Shown piece after piece: positions 10,902 to 18,876 of a DNA stretch of 64,000 bases. The notes under the pieces were generated by a model. The model worked only from the letters and a program-made list of their open reading frames with translations. It ran no database searches and had not been told where the DNA came from. Position 1 is the first letter of the stretch, and each line of letters opens with the position of its first letter. Made by a program: the position numbers and the translations under genes. Source of the DNA: Streptomyces sp. NBC_01241 (lineage in GTDB: Bacteria > Actinomycetota > Actinomycetes > Streptomycetales > Streptomycetaceae); assembly GCF_041435435.1 (NCBI RefSeq), contig NZ_CP108494.1:1736001-1800000 (forward strand), read 5' to 3'.

Positions 10902-12447
10902 AGTCCCGGCGCTGTGCCCATACATCGGTGTACGGCGCCGGGGCCCTCGGTGCCGGGCGGGCCTGCGGGATTCCGGCGACCAGCTCCACCTCGTACCCCG
11001 CCGGGTCCTCCAGATAGGCAGCGATGTGCTCGTCCCCGCCCGCGTGCGGGTAGCGGTCCGGGAAGAGCTGCTGCCAGCCGTGCTCCGGGGCTCTGGCCAC
11101 CAGTGCGTCGAGGGTGGCCCGGTCCCGGACGTGGAACGCCAGATGGTTGAGCCCGGGGCTGCAGCGGTCGTGCGTCCCCCCGGTGAGGTCGGGTGACTGC
11201 TCGACCACCACATAGCTGTCGCCGCGCCGCCAGCTCCGGCCGTGTTCCCAGCGCTGGTACGGAACATGGCCGAGCTCGCCGAGCAGCCAGCCCCACCCGC
11301 GCTCGGCCGCCGGCAGATCGGGCACCCACAACTCGATGTGATGCACCCCGCCGGTGCCGGCTCCGCCGGCGGGCAGCGGGACGGCTCGGCGGATGCCGTG
11401 CGGCTGGTACGCCACGGTGTCGCCGTCCTCGTGCCAGTGGATCAGGAAGTGCTCCCCCGCGCGGTAGCCGTCGAGTCCGGCCCGGAAGTAGGCGACGATG
11501 TCGTCCGGGAGGGCGTTCAGCGGGAACCAGGCCAGCTCGGAGCACTTGTCCGGTTCGCGGTTGCGCGGCGGACGGCCGGGGTCGTACTCCGCCTCGAAGA
11601 ACCAGCCGGTCCGGGGATTGCCGCCGGGGCCGCGGTGCTGCATGACCAGGGCGACCCGCAGCTCGTCCGGGCCGAATTCGACACCGATCTCCTCGGCGGC
11701 CTCACGGATCATCGCCGCGCGGACGTCCTCACCGTCCTCGACGTGTCCGGACGGGCCGTTGAACAGGCCGTCCGCGTACCCCGTATGGGCCCGGCGGGCA
11801 AGCAAAACGTCTGGGCCGCGGCGGAGAATCAGATGCACATCGACGACTTCGGTATGCCGGTGCCGCGGTTCGGCACGGGCCACCAGGGCGTAGCGCTCGT
11901 CGTCGACGTGCTTGCCCCACAGGGCCGGATCGTCGGAGAGCCGCTCGTGGTGGATGTGCTCGGTGAGCTCCGAGAGCAGTCCGGTCAGCCGCTCCGCGGA
12001 GAGGCCGACGGCACCCCAGACGCCCTCGATCAGGATCAGCCGGCCGCCGGGCCGCAGCAGGGTGAACCAGTGGCGCAGGGCCGCCACCGGATCGGGCAGC
12101 AGCCACACCACATGCCGGGCCATGATCACATCGAACTGCTGCTTGCCGACCGGTGGTTGGGCCGCGTCCCCGAGAAGGACCCCGGTGCCGGTGCCGGCGA
12201 GCTTGGCCCGCGCCTGCTCCACCATGCGCGGCGACCGGTCGACGGCGGTGACCCGGTGCCCCTGTCCGGCGGCGAGCAGCGCGAGGCTTCCGGTGCCGCA
12301 CCCCAGGTCGAGCACCTCGGAGCGCTCGCCGGGCAGCCAGCTCTCCAGCCGCTGCGCCCAGGCATGCCGGACGGCCGGGTCGAGCAGCCCGTGGTCGGGC
12401 TCCTCGTCGAAGGAGTCGGCCGCGGAATCCCAGTCGATCGTCGTCAT
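10900..12447 (-). CDS. Trifunctional SAM methyltransferase / Nudix hydrolase / VOC-domain protein
   Basis: The 515-residue protein has three joined domains. Residues about 1-190 are a class I SAM methyltransferase (VLDLGCGTGSLALLA at about 45-59, RPGGRLILIEG). Residues about 205-365 are a Nudix hydrolase with the full Nudix box (GHVEDGE, then REAAEEIGV) after LILRRGPDVLLARR. Residues about 375-505 are a glyoxalase/bleomycin-resistance (VOC) domain starting GGVHHIELWVPDL. I remember this architecture as recurring in Streptomyces, so it is a real fusion rather than an assembly artefact. A combined role in modifying and clearing reactive or damaged metabolites is inference only. Start is ATG 12447, because upstream in-frame sequence is a tandem-repeat translation. 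Confidence 0.88.
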   Translation of the reverse strand: MTTIDWDSAADSFDEEPDHGLLDPAVRHAWAQRLESWLPGERSEVLDLGCGTGSLALLAAGQGHRVTAVDRSPRMVEQARAKLAGTGTGVLLGDAAQPPVGKQQFDVIMARHVVWLLPDPVAALRHWFTLLRPGGRLILIEGVWGAVGLSAERLTGLLSELTEHIHHERLSDDPALWGKHVDDERYALVARAEPRHRHTEVVDVHLILRRGPDVLLARRAHTGYADGLFNGPSGHVEDGEDVRAAMIREAAEEIGVEFGPDELRVALVMQHRGPGGNPRTGWFFEAEYDPGRPPRNREPDKCSELAWFPLNALPDDIVAYFRAGLDGYRAGEHFLIHWHEDGDTVAYQPHGIRRAVPLPAGGAGTGGVHHIELWVPDLPAAERGWGWLLGELGHVPYQRWEHGRSWRRGDSYVVVEQSPDLTGGTHDRCSPGLNHLAFHVRDRATLDALVARAPEHGWQQLFPDRYPHAGGDEHIAAYLEDPAGYEVELVAGIPQARPAPRAPAPYTDVWAQRRD

Positions 12448-12543
12448 GAGTCGATCGTGCCATCCACCACTGACAACGACGGCCCGCACGGCAGGAAAGG
12501 CCCCGCCTCGGAATGCCGGGACACCGGGGCGGGGTCTCTCGTA

Positions 12544-12592
12544 CCGCTTCTTCGTTCCGCTTCTTCGTTCCGCTTCGTTCCGCTTCTTCGTT
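12544..12592. repeat. Tandem 13-bp repeat upstream of the trifunctional gene
   Basis: CCGCTTCTTCGTT occurs at 12544-12556, 12557-12569 and 12580-12592, with a shortened unit (3 bases deleted) at 12570-12579. It lies between the lipase stop and the trifunctional gene start, about 100 nt upstream of the latter. It is a pyrimidine-rich array on the plus strand and would be AAC/GAAG-rich in the minus-strand leader RNA. Confidence 0.75.
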
Positions 12593-12611
12593 GCCGGACA
12601 GGGCGGTACGT

Positions 12612-13505
12612 CTAGCCGATGACCGAGGCGCAGGTGGTGGGAGTGGCGTGGGCCGGATCCAGGGCGTTCGCCACCTCGTGGTACGCGATCCGGTCGACGG
12701 TGCCGATCGCCACGTGCTCGGAGAGGTCGACCGGGCACAGGTCCTGGAGCAGGACGTTGTGTACGTTCGGCCCGTCCAGGAACTGCGTGCGGTACGGGGT
12801 CACGACCTCGTCGTACTTGGTCGCGATGACCGTGTAGCGCACTCCGGGCACGGTGTCGCCGCCCGCGTTGAGCTTGGTGACGAAGGGGGATCCTGCCACC
12901 TGGTCGGCGAGGCCGGGCGTGTTGGCGTTCAGCAGGTCCTCCGCTCCCGGGAAGTACGGCAGCAGCTTCGTCAGGCCGAGGAGGGTGGTGCCGTGGTTGT
13001 CGGGTGCGAGCCCGATCATGGCGTTCACCTTGGCGGCACCGCCGAGGAACTTCAGGTAGTAGTTCGGCATCATCCCGCCCTGGGAATGGCCGACGACGTC
13101 GGTCTCCGACGCCCCGGTGGAGGCGAGCACCTTGTCGACGAACGTGGCGAGCTGACCGGCCGACTCGTCGATCGGGCCGAGGCCGTTGAAGACGGGTACG
13201 CCGGGCAGTTGCCCGTAGTCGAGCGAGTAGACGCAGTAGCCCCGGTTGACTAGGTAGGGGGCGAGGACCAGCCAGTTGTCGATCGAGTTCCCGAAGGTTC
13301 CGTGGACCAGGACGACGGGGCGGGGGTGGGCTGTGGAGGGTTTGCAGGAGTAGTCGTTCCAGCCACGGGAGGTGGCCGTGGCGGCGGTGGGGGTGGCTGC
13401 AGCGGCAGCGGCGGTGGGGGTGGCGACTGCGGCGACGGCGAGGAGCAGTGCGGTGAGGGTTCTCCGCGTACGTGGGGTACGCGGCGCACGGGTCCAGGGC
13501 AGCAT
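12612..13505 (-). CDS. Secreted alpha/beta-hydrolase lipase (triacylglycerol lipase family)
   Basis: The 297-residue precursor has a basic N terminus (RAPRTPRTRR) and a hydrophobic Ala-rich core, giving a Sec- or Tat-like signal with cleavage around residue 30-40. The mature part has the oxyanion-hole motif VLVHGTFGN and the nucleophile elbow GHSQGGMM, followed by the acid and His region LSEHVAIG. Six or so Cys suggest extracellular disulfides. These features match the Streptomyces extracellular class-2 lipase/esterase family. ATG 13505 has an AGGAG site 9 nt upstream, so the longer N terminus is not used. It is the second secreted esterase in this window. Confidence 0.92.
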   Translation of the reverse strand: MLPWTRAPRTPRTRRTLTALLLAVAAVATPTAAAAAATPTAATATSRGWNDYSCKPSTAHPRPVVLVHGTFGNSIDNWLVLAPYLVNRGYCVYSLDYGQLPGVPVFNGLGPIDESAGQLATFVDKVLASTGASETDVVGHSQGGMMPNYYLKFLGGAAKVNAMIGLAPDNHGTTLLGLTKLLPYFPGAEDLLNANTPGLADQVAGSPFVTKLNAGGDTVPGVRYTVIATKYDEVVTPYRTQFLDGPNVHNVLLQDLCPVDLSEHVAIGTVDRIAYHEVANALDPAHATPTTCASVIG

Positions 13506-13728
13506 CGTGTGGTCTCCTTGCGGCTCAAGGGAGTTGCGATGTGTGTGCGCCCTGCGGCCCGGACCACAAGTGGTGACTGCTGATGTTCTGTGTACGCAGG
13601 CCAAATTACGCGTGAGTAAGGTGGCGTGGGAAGTTACGTGCCGGTAAAAACTGATGGATCATCAATTGTTCGAGGTCAGGAACCATCCAGACCGCGAGCC
13701 GCCCCGGCACTACGGCTCACGTCACGGC

Positions 13729-14742
13729 TCACGACTCACCGCTCACGTCCCGGATCCCGGATCCCGGAGCCAGAACGGCGGGGTACACGGCTCCTGGACC
13801 GAAGCGGCGGCGGGCCCGGTCCGCGGCCGCTTCGGTGGCGTGGGCGCGGTCGTCGCCGGAGTCCAGGGCGAGCTGACGGTGAGCGGCGCCGGCCGGCCCC
13901 AGATCGTCGGCGCGGATCGCGAAGGCACGGACCCGTGCCCGTTGCAGCCCGAGAGAGGCCAGCAGGCCCAGGGCGGCCGCGACGAGGGCGGGCGAATGAC
14001 TGGTGGGTTCCGGCAGCGGACGCGTACGCGTGGTGGAGGTGCGGTCGGCGTACCGCACCGTGAGGGTGAGCCGGCCGGTGACCTGCCTCTCGCCGCGCAG
14101 TCGTTGACCGATCCGGTCGGCGAGCCCCAGTACGGCCCGGTGGTGGAGCGCCGGATCGAGACAGTCCCGGTCGAGCACGAGGTCGGCGAGCAGGTGCCGC
14201 GCGGGTGCCAGTGGGGTGGCCGGGCGGGGATCACGGCCCTGGGCGCGCTCGGCGAGCAGTCGGGCGGGGCCGACGCCGAGGAGGCGTTGCAGGGTAGCCG
14301 CGGGTACGTCGGCGACCTGGCCGATGGTGTGCAGGCCGTACTTGTCGAGGGTGGCCGCCGTGGCCCGGCCGATCCCCGGCAGCGCGGTGACCGGGCGGGG
14401 GTACAGCCATGCGGCGGCCTGGCCGGACGGGACCCAGGTGGTGTCCCCCGGTGCGGACGCGTCGGCCGCCATGGCGGCCAGCATGCGGTTGCCCGCGAGC
14501 CCGGCGCTGCTGTCGATGTCGTAGAGGCCCTTCAATCTGAGCTTCGCCATCTGGACCAGGTCATACGGGGACAGGTCGAAGTACCTGAGCGCCGAAGTCA
14601 GGTCCAGTTGAACAGCGTTGGGCGGAATGGCCTGGACGTGAGGCGTCACACCGGACACCAGTTCGATCACATCGTCGTACTGGTCCTCGCTCAGCGCCGC
14701 GTGCAGATGGAGGTGGGCGATGTGCCGCTGACGCGTGGTCAT
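13729..14742 (-). CDS. ImuB-like DNA polymerase Y-family protein with a degenerate active site
   Basis: The 337-residue protein has the Y-family little-finger and thumb layout with a helix-hairpin-helix (ALPGIGRATAATLDKYGLHTIGQV). The usual catalytic motifs are lost. The palm start reads HLHLHAAL where active DinB has a DMDAFF-type motif, and the SxDE motif is replaced by QLDLTSALRY. It therefore looks like ImuB, the non-catalytic Y-family adaptor that brings DnaE2 to the beta clamp. Its ATG overlaps the dnaE2 stop by 4 nt, so it is translated with dnaE2 and shares its damage-inducible promoter. An ImuA-like partner was not seen in the window. Confidence 0.8.
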   Translation of the reverse strand: MTTRQRHIAHLHLHAALSEDQYDDVIELVSGVTPHVQAIPPNAVQLDLTSALRYFDLSPYDLVQMAKLRLKGLYDIDSSAGLAGNRMLAAMAADASAPGDTTWVPSGQAAAWLYPRPVTALPGIGRATAATLDKYGLHTIGQVADVPAATLQRLLGVGPARLLAERAQGRDPRPATPLAPARHLLADLVLDRDCLDPALHHRAVLGLADRIGQRLRGERQVTGRLTLTVRYADRTSTTRTRPLPEPTSHSPALVAAALGLLASLGLQRARVRAFAIRADDLGPAGAAHRQLALDSGDDRAHATEAAADRARRRFGPGAVYPAVLAPGSGIRDVSGES

Positions 14743-17700
14743 CCCGCGCTCCCCGGGCTGGTGTAGCCGAGTTTCTTCAGGTCGGCCGCACGGCTGCCGG
14801 CGGGCCGCAGGTCGGCGTACGGGTGCAGCCGGGCCCCCGTGGTGCCGTTGACCAGGGTCCGCCGCGGCTGCGCGGGGGTCGGGTGCGGGTGGTCGGCGCC
14901 GAGGAGGGCGAGAGCGGCTTCGGGGCCGTGGTCGCGGCGGGCGGCGGCAATCCGGTCCAGGTCCCAGGCCATGGTGCCGACGACGGTGCGGCGGGTGCCG
15001 CGCACCTGGACCGTGCCGCGGACCAGCAGCAGCCCGCTGTGGAAGACGGTGTGCGCGCAGGCCGGGTGGGAGTCCTCGAAGAAGGCCAGGTCGACCAGGC
15101 CGGAGCCGTCCTCCAGGGTGACGAAGATGACGCGCTTGCCGCTGGCGATCGGCGGGGTCTGGGTCGAGGCCCGTACCCCGGCGACGAGGACCTGCCGGCC
15201 TGCCCGGGCTGCCGCCAGGTGGGCCGAGTCGGTCGCCCCGATCTCGCGCAGCAGCCGGTGGTGATGCTCCATCAGGTGCTGGGAGACGTCGATGCCGAGC
15301 GTGTTCAGCTCCGCGTTCAGAGCCTCGCGCCCGGTCATTTCGGGCAGGCCGCTCGGCTCCGCCCCGCCTGCCGCGTCGGCGTCGATGGACAGCTGACCCC
15401 TGCCCGCGGACCGGACTCGGGACTGCCGGTGGAGTTCGGCGATCTGCAGGAGCAGATCACGCCGTGTGAGACGGCCGTCGTGGAGAGACCCCAGGGCGCC
15501 GATCTCCGCAAGGCGTTCGGCGACCGGTCGGCTGGGACGGGCCCGCTGCCAGAAGTCCGACAGCGATCCGTACGGCCGGCCTTCCTCGATCCGGGCGCAC
15601 TCCTCCTTGCTGATGCCGCGCACCTCGGACAGCGCGAGCCGTACGCCCCACCGTTCCCCGTCGGTCCGCTCCACGGCATGCTCCACCCCGGAGCGGTTGA
15701 CGTCGACGGGCAGGACGGGAACGCCACGTCGGCGGGCATCGGCGACGAGGACACGCTTGGGCCACATACCGGGGTCGTGTTCGAGCAGCCCGGCCAGCAA
15801 GTATGCCGGGTAGTGCGCCTTGAGCCAGGCGCTCTGCAGGGCCGGCACGGCGAAGGCGACCGCGTGCGCCCGGCAGAAGCCGTAGGCGCCGAAGGCCTCG
15901 ACGGTCTTCCACACCTCGTCCCGGACCTTCGCGCTGTAGCCGCGGGCGCATGCCTGGCGGTGGAACCAGTCCTTGATCCGGGGCAGTCGCTCCTTGTCAC
16001 CGAGCGCCCGCCGGGCGACCTCGGCCAGAGCACGGTCGCAGCCGGTCAGCACCGACAGCGTCTCGATGATCTGTTCGTGCCAGATGGTCACGCCGTAGGT
16101 GTCGGCGAGCACGGGTTCGAGGTCCGGGTGGGCGTAGGAGGGAGTGCCGCCGTGACGGGCAGCGATGTACCGCTCGGGCATTCCTCCGGCGACCGGCCCG
16201 GGGCGGAAGAGACTGATGTCGGCGATGACGTCCTGCGGGTCGCGGGGCTGCAACCGGGACAGGAGGTCTTGCTGGCCAGGGGATTCCAGCTGGAACAGGC
16301 CCAGGGTCTCGCTCTCCTGAATGATCTTGAACGCGAAGACGTCGTCGAGCGGCACCTGCCCCGGGTCGTCCAGATCGATGTGGTTGCCGGTCGTCCGTTC
16401 GATCTCGTTGACCGCATGGGCCATCGCGGACTGCATCCGTACGCCCAGGACGTCCAGTTTGATGTTGCCCAGCGCCTCGATCTCCTCCTTGGCCGCCATG
16501 GCCATCGGGTAGTCGCCCTGGGGGGTGGGCTGCACCGGCAGCCGGTCCAGCAGCGTCGCGTCGCTGATGACCACGCCGCAGGGGTGCATGGCCATGCCGT
16601 GGACCAGGGAGTCGAGCCCTTCGGCCAGCTCCCACAGCGGCCCGTACCGTTTCGCCTCGGCCGCCAGCTGACGCAGTTCAGGCAGTTCGGCGAGCGCTCC
16701 CCCGATGTCCGCCGCCCGCAGATGCGGGAAGCTCTTGGCGATCCGGTCGACCTCTGCCGGTGCGATCCCCAGAGCCAGGCCGGTGTCCCGCAGGGCCCGA
16801 CGGGCCCGGTAGGCCTCGGGCATCGCGGTGACCGCCACCCGTTCCCTGCCGAACCGGTCGAAGATCGTGTCGTAGCACTCCAGCCTCCTGGCGGACTCCA
16901 CGTCGATGTCGATATCCGGCAGTGACGTCCGTCGCACACTCAGGAAACGTTCGAACAGCAGGTGGTGATCGAGCGGGTTGGCGGTGGCGATGCCCAGCGC
17001 ATGGCAGACCATCGACCCGGCGCCCGATCCGCGGGCCGCCACCCGGATGCCCTTCTCGCGGATGTCGGCCACGACCTGTCCGACGGCGAGGAAGTACGGG
17101 TCGTAGTTCAGCTCGGAGATCACGGCGAGTTCTTCGTCCAGCCGGTCGAGCGCGGCGCGGTCGCGGTCCAGGCCGCGCCGGGCCATGCCCGCCTCGCACT
17201 GCCGGCGCAGCAGCTGTGCCGCGCCGCCCGCCCCGGGCCCGGCGCCGAGCACTTCCGCCTCCGGGAAGTGCGGCGTGCCCAGGCCCAGATCCGCCGCGGG
17301 GTCAACGGTGCACACGGCCGCCGTGGCGGCGGTGTCCCCCAGCAGACGGCTCGCCCGCCGGGGTCCCGCTCCCGCGCATTCGGCGATCAGCCGCGCGATG
17401 CCCGCCATCGCCCTCTCGTCCTTGAGCCAGCGCTGCCCGCTGTCCAGGCGGCGCCGGTCGATGGGCCGCAACAGCCGCGCGGCGTCCAGGACATCGGCGA
17501 GCCGGTGCTGGTCGGGGTCGGCGTAGCGGACGGCGTTGGAGAGCACGGCGGTGGTGCGGGTACGGTCGGCCAGCGCCAGGGTCCGGGCGGCCACCCGAAG
17601 CGATCCCGGCCCGGTGCCGGACCGTTTATGCAGGACGGCCTCCAGCCGTATCCCCCTGCCGAAGATCTCCCGCCACGGCGCCAGCAACTTCACCGCGACG

Positions 17701-18197
17701 TCCTCCCGGCCCGCCGCCAGCGCGCGTACCGGCTCCGAGAGCGGCCCGAGCAGCACGATCAGACCGGGGCCACCGTGCTCGCGCAGCGCCTCCCACGGCA
17801 CCACCGGCGCCGCCCCGCCCACGGTCCCGGCGTGCGCGGCCGACGTGATGCGGCACAGCCGCGCCCAGCCGGCCCGGTTCTGTGCAAGCAGCACGAACCG
17901 CAAGGGCGGCTCGACGACGTGCGCGCCACCGCGCACCGGCGTGCGGCGCCGCGACGCCGGAAGCGGAGGCAAAGGAGCAAGAGCCTCGACGGCCAGATCG
18001 ACACCGAAGACCGGCCGGACACCGGCCCCGGCGCATGCCTGCGCGAACCGCACCGCTCCTGTGACCGTGTCCCGGTCGGTGAGCGCGAGCGTCGTCATGC
18101 CGCGCTCGGCCGCCCGCCGGACAAGGTGCTCGGGGTGGGCGGCGCCATAGCGAGCGGAGTATCCGGACGCCACGTGCAGATGCGCGAAGCCCGCCAT
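14739..18197 (-). CDS. dnaE2: Error-prone DNA polymerase III alpha subunit DnaE2
   Basis: The 1152-residue polymerase synthesises across DNA lesions. An N-terminal PHP domain begins FAHLHVASGYSARYGAAHP. The C-family palm contains the catalytic acidic motif LPDIDIDVES and later HPCGVVIS and FQLESPGQQDLLSRLQPRDP. A helix-hairpin-helix and OB-fold follow (VAGVRASTQTPPIASGKRV). The shorter length and missing editing partner motifs match DnaE2 rather than replicative DnaE1 (about 1180 residues). The ATG at 18197 has GGAGG about 6 nt upstream. About 50 nt upstream is a LexA-type box, and the ImuB-like gene follows in the same transcript. Confidence 0.93.
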   Translation of the reverse strand: MAGFAHLHVASGYSARYGAAHPEHLVRRAAERGMTTLALTDRDTVTGAVRFAQACAGAGVRPVFGVDLAVEALAPLPPLPASRRRTPVRGGAHVVEPPLRFVLLAQNRAGWARLCRITSAAHAGTVGGAAPVVPWEALREHGGPGLIVLLGPLSEPVRALAAGREDVAVKLLAPWREIFGRGIRLEAVLHKRSGTGPGSLRVAARTLALADRTRTTAVLSNAVRYADPDQHRLADVLDAARLLRPIDRRRLDSGQRWLKDERAMAGIARLIAECAGAGPRRASRLLGDTAATAAVCTVDPAADLGLGTPHFPEAEVLGAGPGAGGAAQLLRRQCEAGMARRGLDRDRAALDRLDEELAVISELNYDPYFLAVGQVVADIREKGIRVAARGSGAGSMVCHALGIATANPLDHHLLFERFLSVRRTSLPDIDIDVESARRLECYDTIFDRFGRERVAVTAMPEAYRARRALRDTGLALGIAPAEVDRIAKSFPHLRAADIGGALAELPELRQLAAEAKRYGPLWELAEGLDSLVHGMAMHPCGVVISDATLLDRLPVQPTPQGDYPMAMAAKEEIEALGNIKLDVLGVRMQSAMAHAVNEIERTTGNHIDLDDPGQVPLDDVFAFKIIQESETLGLFQLESPGQQDLLSRLQPRDPQDVIADISLFRPGPVAGGMPERYIAARHGGTPSYAHPDLEPVLADTYGVTIWHEQIIETLSVLTGCDRALAEVARRALGDKERLPRIKDWFHRQACARGYSAKVRDEVWKTVEAFGAYGFCRAHAVAFAVPALQSAWLKAHYPAYLLAGLLEHDPGMWPKRVLVADARRRGVPVLPVDVNRSGVEHAVERTDGERWGVRLALSEVRGISKEECARIEEGRPYGSLSDFWQRARPSRPVAERLAEIGALGSLHDGRLTRRDLLLQIAELHRQSRVRSAGRGQLSIDADAAGGAEPSGLPEMTGREALNAELNTLGIDVSQHLMEHHHRLLREIGATDSAHLAAARAGRQVLVAGVRASTQTPPIASGKRVIFVTLEDGSGLVDLAFFEDSHPACAHTVFHSGLLLVRGTVQVRGTRRTVVGTMAWDLDRIAAARRDHGPEAALALLGADHPHPTPAQPRRTLVNGTTGARLHPYADLRPAGSRAADLKKLGYTSPGSAG

Positions 18198-18247
18198 TCC
18201 GCACCTCCGTCCTCCACCCCATTTCAGCCATACGCCCGATACTTCTA

Positions 18248-18263
18248 TCGTACGTCCGTTCGA
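18248..18263. promoter_or_regulatory. LexA (SOS) box in front of dnaE2
   Basis: TCGTACGTCCGTTCGA matches the actinobacterial LexA consensus TCGAAC-N4-GTTCGA with one mismatch (T for A in the left arm). It lies 50-66 nt upstream of the dnaE2 start, within the expected promoter. This predicts DNA-damage induction of dnaE2 and the ImuB-like gene. Confidence 0.75.
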
Positions 18264-18336
18264 TTACTCTAACTCCATCGAAGCCGGTCGGCGAGCTAAT
18301 TCGAACACATGACCGTATCTGGAGTGCTTGGAGTGA

Positions 18337-18840
18337 GTGGCTGAAACCGTCAGCTCCCCGTTCTCGCCCGGCCCGGCTCCGGCCGGCCATGCGGCCGTCG
18401 ACCCCACCGGTCTGACGACCCTGATGCTTGCCTTCACCGCGCTGCGCGATCACCTCGGGGACTGCGGAGACCACCGGGCCGTCGACCGGGTGCACCGGCA
18501 GGTCCTGGTCAACGAGTTCCACGAGGGGCCCGACCACTACCGTCTTCTGCCGACCCAGGCAGACCGGGAGGCTTACACGGCCTGCGTCTCCTCCAGCCCT
18601 CAGGCAGGCGGCGGCGACGACATCGGTGCGGCCTACCGGTTCTTCCTGGGCGCTCTTGCCGAGGGGCAGGAAAAGAGGCCGGAGGGCTGGGCAGCCACGG
18701 TCGAGACGGTGCTCAAGGATCTACTCTCGATCGTCGAGATCACCGCCGAACCGGGCGACAACGTGTACCGGATCTCCGAGTCGATCAACAACACCGACGT
18801 CGGGCTCAGTCAGAGCGACCTGCTGCGCAATTACGTGAGG
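18337..18840 (+). pseudogene. Remnant of a DUF262 (GmrSD-type) restriction protein
   Basis: From about 18400 to 18837 the protein reads like the interior of a DUF262 protein of the type IV restriction family: LTTLMLAFTALRDHLGD, EFHEGPDHYRLLPTQADREA, DIGAAYRFFLGAL, NVYRISESINNTDVGLSQSDLLRNYV. The conserved N-terminal part with the DGQQR motif is missing and replaced by unrelated residues. The sequence departs from the family after RNYV, just before the kinase gene on the other strand. About 170 residues remain of a protein that is usually over 500. The frame remains open to a stop at 19014, but that tail is antisense to the kinase. It is most likely a deletion remnant. Confidence 0.7.
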
Positions 18841-18876
18841 CGCCGACCTGGGATCCAACGCGACGGTGATCGGCGC

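Noticed and set aside
12448..12738. N-terminal extension of the trifunctional protein
   Set aside because: The extension translates the 13-bp repeat array and overlaps the lipase gene end; the methyltransferase domain begins normally at ATG 12447.
14823..16925. A 700-codon plus-strand frame opposite dnaE2
   Set aside because: It is antisense to the catalytic part of dnaE2 and shows only low-complexity Gly/Val/Arg sequence.
18296..18310. TTCGAACACATG as a second LexA box
   Set aside because: Only the left half matches; the right half lacks GTTC, so it does not meet the consensus.
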